In this document: piece after piece, positions 40,835 through 43,349 of the stretch
How the letters are laid out: each line of letters opens with the position of its first letter
How positions within the stretch are numbered: position 1 is the first letter of the stretch
Source of the DNA: Lachnospiraceae bacterium
GTDB lineage: Bacteria; Bacillota; Clostridia; Lachnospirales; Lachnospiraceae
Direction of reading: 5' to 3'
DNA: 43,349 nt
Assembly (NCBI GenBank): GCA_015057955.1
Contig: SVDE01000007.1
Location: forward strand, 1 to 43,349
Notes under the pieces: generated by a model
What the model was told of the DNA's origin: nothing
Databases searched by the model: none
Seen by the model: the letters and a program-made list of their open reading frames with translations, nothing else
Made by a program: the position numbers and the translations under genes

Positions 40835-41881
40835 TTAAATGCCTCTTAAATAATTGTCACTTATAACACATATCCTGTTATGGCCCAGCGCTATGCTGGC
40901 CTTTTCCATCGCTTTTTTGTCTAATCTTTTTCCACGCTCATCTCCGCGGCAGACATACACTTCGCTCTGATATTTTTTCCCGGATCCTTTATTGATCCTG
41001 TCATATGGGATATCTTTGATATCTCTGGCGTATTTCTTGTATGTTCTGTTGGCGTAGTCACCACGGTAGCCATGGATATCCGCTGCATTTGAGACGTGCC
41101 CCCATACCTTTTTCCCGGATTCTGTTTCTAACATTCTGCTGATAATCTGCTCCTTATGAGATCCCAAGATAGGTGCGAAGCGGTACTTGCCGCCTTTGTC
41201 TTTCCGATGGTGTAAGAAGTCTTTTTCAGCAGGGAACGTTCTAAGAGCTTTCGTTAAGTCAGCGAGCATCCTTTCCTGCGCAGTTGTCTTAGATGGTTTG
41301 TTTTTAAGTTCGGCTACTTTCTGTATCATGTTATCCCGTGTCCAGTAATCACTACGCTCGAGTTTTTCAAGTACGCCCCTTCTGCACCCGGTGCCTTTGC
41401 AAAATTCGATCAGTTCTGCGTTATTGGTTTTTGAAAAGTGTTTATCTGTTTCAGTTTCAACGCGACTGCGTATAATATTCTCGCGATAACGCGCCGGTGC
41501 CTGAAATCTGTTTACATCTGCCTTATCAATGCCAAACAGCTTGTTAAGGGCTGCGGCTTCAGTCTGAATGGTCCATGCTGATAGCGGTCTTCCATCAGCA
41601 TTGACCTGCTCACATCGGGCATAAAGATATTCATTGATATATTTCTTTGCCTTCTTCAGGGTTGTACAATCCGGATGTTTCTGATTGATCCATCTGGCAA
41701 AATAGTTACAGTGCTTAAGATATGTTTCGTATGTGCTAAACGAGTAAATATGTCCTTTTGTATTCTCATTTTCCTTATCAGCTTTTTTGCTCCGGCCCTC
41801 TCCAGCTTTGAGCATATCCAACAGTTTCGTGCGTATCTGCTGGTGCAGGGAAAGTGAGTACTGATTGTTTTTTCTTCCCAT
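40835..41881 (-). CDS. Second tyrosine-recombinase-like protein
   Basis: A 348-residue protein. N-terminal SAM-like DNA binding part (about 45-125, TYETYLKHCNYFARWINQKH), then a divergent catalytic domain: Arg in GCRRGVLEKL, HGYRGDYA (HxxR), LGHNR and Tyr in ISDNYLRGI. All key residues of a tyrosine recombinase appear present in the expected order, though spacing is unusual. Such proteins occur in Tn1549-like elements. GAAGG precedes the start. Its role beside a full integrase is unclear. Confidence 0.65.
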   Translation of the reverse strand: MGRKNNQYSLSLHQQIRTKLLDMLKAGEGRSKKADKENENTKGHIYSFSTYETYLKHCNYFARWINQKHPDCTTLKKAKKYINEYLYARCEQVNADGRPLSAWTIQTEAAALNKLFGIDKADVNRFQAPARYRENIIRSRVETETDKHFSKTNNAELIEFCKGTGCRRGVLEKLERSDYWTRDNMIQKVAELKNKPSKTTAQERMLADLTKALRTFPAEKDFLHHRKDKGGKYRFAPILGSHKEQIISRMLETESGKKVWGHVSNAADIHGYRGDYANRTYKKYARDIKDIPYDRINKGSGKKYQSEVYVCRGDERGKRLDKKAMEKASIALGHNRICVISDNYLRGI

Positions 41882-42108
41882 TGCTTTATTACCTTCTATA
41901 TACTAAGTATGTTTTGATATCATGGTTAAAATCTATCATTTCAGATAGACCGCGCCCGATCCACTGCAAGCGTTCGGACTGCAAACAATTTTTTTAACGC
42001 CTTAATGGGCGGGACTTATGTGTGTCCGATGGTACATACATTTGTTTCTGCTCATTGCAAGGAGCTTATGTGTGCCCCTATTTCCCAGACCAAACCGACG
42101 TATAGCAT

Positions 42109-42279
42109 ACGCCGGCACTATCCCGGCGTATCCGTTTACCCCTACATCGCCTGGCTCTTTCGAGCCTGGCGCTATGGGGTAAACCGATACGGTATCCGCA
42201 TTCATGTCATCATCGACATGCGCGGATGTTTCCGGCTGGCAACCGCAGACTTATCTGCCATTGCCAACCGTCCGCATCC
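42109..42279. other. Three consecutive large imperfect palindromes, candidate oriT or replication origin
   Basis: Within the 412-bp gap 41882-42293, which has no supported gene, this segment holds: CGTATC-c-GTTTACCCC to GGGGTAAAC-c-GATACG (42127-42191, with inner stems GGCTC/GAGCC and CGCC/GGCG); ATCCGC and CATGTC arms (42194-42227); and GGATG, TGGCAA and GCAGA arms (42224-42279). Another small one, ACGCCGG/CCGGCGT, is at 42109-42129. The rest of the gap shows nothing recognisable. Confidence 0.6.
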
Positions 42280-42293
42280 ATGATCCGACATTG

Positions 42294-43088
42294 TCAGATC
42301 GGTGAAGCAACTGTTGCACTTGACCAGTCGAATGACGAGTGCTCAAGAATGAATCTGCAGGCTTTCTCAGCTTGTCCAGCGGCTGATACTATCAGTCTCC
42401 GGTCCTCTTTCAACGCCTGAAGCCATCCATGGACGTAAGCAGCATTATTGCATATGGTTTCATCGGATGCCATGCCAAGAGTGCTCAGCATACATGCTGC
42501 TCCGACTTCCGCAATCAATTCCTCCTTGCTGTACGTTTCGGAACCGAAAGATACCTTCCGAAGACCAATCCTATTCAGACGACTTTCATGACCTGTGCTA
42601 TGACAGGATTCATGAAAGATGGTTGCAAGATCCCATGCATCCTCTTCGAGTATCCCGAGTTCGTTCAAAAGACGCTCGGTCACCTTGACCGATCCGTGCT
42701 CTGAATCTTCAGGATTCCCGATTATATACAGCTTCATGATCATGTCCAGGTTGAAATACGTTTTGGATATTACTTCCTTGGATTCACCATTATGTCTGAC
42801 AACAGCTATATATGCATTGTCAGCGAAGTAAGTAGGATCCTTAAGCAACTCGAGGTTAAACTCCGGTCCTTGTAATGCAACTGCATCGGCTATTTTCTTG
42901 CAGATGTTTTCCAGTGTGTCAGAAGCTGAATAATAAACAACAGGACTTATTTCTTCTTTGCCAGGTCTTATTATTCGGATTCCTTTACATGGGACTGAAT
43001 TTTTGACGATCTCGATTTCCTCGATATCTACGTTCAGGCCTCTTTCGGCAATCAACTGTTCAAGTGTTAAAATGTCAATGTGCTTCAT
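42294..43088 (-). CDS. Chimera: DUF5688-like N-terminus fused to ArdC-type zincin C-terminus
   Basis: A 264-residue protein. Residues 1 to about 150 resemble DUF5688 proteins (VEEIEIVKNSVPCKGI-like start, VVYYSASDTLENICKKI, KVTERLLNELGILEEDAWDLA). From TIFHESCHSTGHESRLNR onward it matches the zincin-like metallopeptidase half of ArdC antirestriction proteins: HExxH-type metal motif (HESCH), KEELIAEVGAACM, AAYVHGWLQALKED, AGQAEKACRFILE. The start at 43088 follows AAAGGAAG. The DNA-binding N-terminal half of ArdC is absent. Fusion of the two parts at the LATIFHE junction is seen directly. Confidence 0.7.
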   Translation of the reverse strand: MKHIDILTLEQLIAERGLNVDIEEIEIVKNSVPCKGIRIIRPGKEEISPVVYYSASDTLENICKKIADAVALQGPEFNLELLKDPTYFADNAYIAVVRHNGESKEVISKTYFNLDMIMKLYIIGNPEDSEHGSVKVTERLLNELGILEEDAWDLATIFHESCHSTGHESRLNRIGLRKVSFGSETYSKEELIAEVGAACMLSTLGMASDETICNNAAYVHGWLQALKEDRRLIVSAAGQAEKACRFILEHSSFDWSSATVASPI

Positions 43089-43349
43089 AATAACTTCCTT
43101 TCCGCCCGTGTTTCCGTAACGGGCTTTCAAAAATTTTGTTTGCCCGTCCGGAATATGGACGGATATTCAGTTATCAGATGCGGTGATGCGTGCCTTCGCA
43201 AAGGCTACTTCACACGCTTTTTGGTTTCACGACTGCGTTTCGCAAAGGCTACTGCTGTCGGAAAGTAATAAATACTTAAAACCAACCCCGGCTCAGTAGA
43301 GCCGGACGCACCAGGCCTGATGGCTGTTTATTGTCGCCTGGTCGACATC
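43089..43349. other. Non-coding end of window with short repeats
   Basis: No supported gene. TTCGCAAAGGCTACT occurs twice (43195-43209 and 43239-43253). Small hairpins: CCGTCC/GGACGG near 43145-43162 and CCGGCTC-AGTA-GAGCCGG near 43293-43311. A promoter for the leftward chimera gene may lie here but none is clear. Confidence 0.4.

Larger units (their letters stand above)
38358..43349. mobile_element. Second mobile element at tRNA-Cys, right end beyond window
   Basis: From the end of tRNA-Cys onward the genes change to a tyrosine integrase reading toward the tRNA, a second tyrosine recombinase-like gene, unknown genes and an ArdC-like fragment, all leftward, with a structured non-coding stretch. 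The layout is that of an integrated genetic island. The matching right attachment site is not inside the window, so the boundary and size are unknown. Confidence 0.65.

Noticed and set aside
1-43349. CRISPR array
   Set aside because: No regularly spaced 24-40 bp direct repeats seen; repeat clusters found are operators, iterons or protein repeats.

Overview
The window looks like a chromosome segment of a monoderm, anaerobic Firmicute, most likely Lachnospiraceae or a close relative. The grounds are: a Tad pilus locus with no outer-membrane secretin; many families typical of that group (DUF5702, DUF6382-FHA, DUF5711 and DUF5688 look-alikes, recognised from memory and not by search); strong GGAGG ribosome binding sites; and moderate GC interrupted by AT-rich insertions.

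Layout. 55-3620: an aconitase-superfamily hydratase, a patch of GC-rich hairpins, and an aldo/keto reductase with a C-terminal ferredoxin-like part. 3802-25819: a Tad (Flp) pilus operon, tadZ-tadA-tadB-tadC-flp-DUF5702-tadE-tadV-tadE-like-FHA, cut in two inside tadA by a 12.5 kb integrative mobilizable element (about 5769-18295). 25862-38162: housekeeping and envelope genes: rhomboid protease, HIT protein, murG, an MTA/SAH-type deaminase with a SAH-hydrolase-family enzyme, a small conserved protein, a sirtuin, a membrane trio (coiled-coil membrane protein, beta-propeller, CvpA) and three tandem paralogous lipoproteins. 38287-38357: tRNA-Cys(GCA). 38358 to the end: the beginning of a second mobile element, apparently inserted at that tRNA, with two tyrosine recombinases, a strongly structured non-coding region and a DUF5688/ArdC-like chimeric gene.

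The 12.5 kb element carries a large serine integrase and a companion recombinase-like protein without the usual catalytic motif. It also has an XRE regulator with an operator array, a type II restriction-modification pair of the Eco47II/Sau96I type, a sigma-region-4/alpha-CTD fusion regulator, MobC, a relaxase and an overlapping DUF6040-like membrane protein. A cluster of unrecognised small genes and a winged-helix replication initiator with iteron-like repeats complete it. It has no type IV secretion genes, so it should need a helper element to move.

The main result is the junction structure. Removing 5769-18295 restores a continuous tadA frame of 397 codons. Joining the element ends creates a 38-bp interrupted palindrome typical of a serine-integrase attP. 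The integrase gene has no stop codon of its own inside the left end. In the chromosome it borrows host sequence and stops inside tadA. In the excised circle it would run 44 codons into the right end and stop in a TAATG overlap, 24 nt before the initiator start. Excision would therefore repair the pilus ATPase gene, change the integrase C-terminus and connect the integrase promoter to the replication and mobilization genes in one step. This is inferred from sequence alone.
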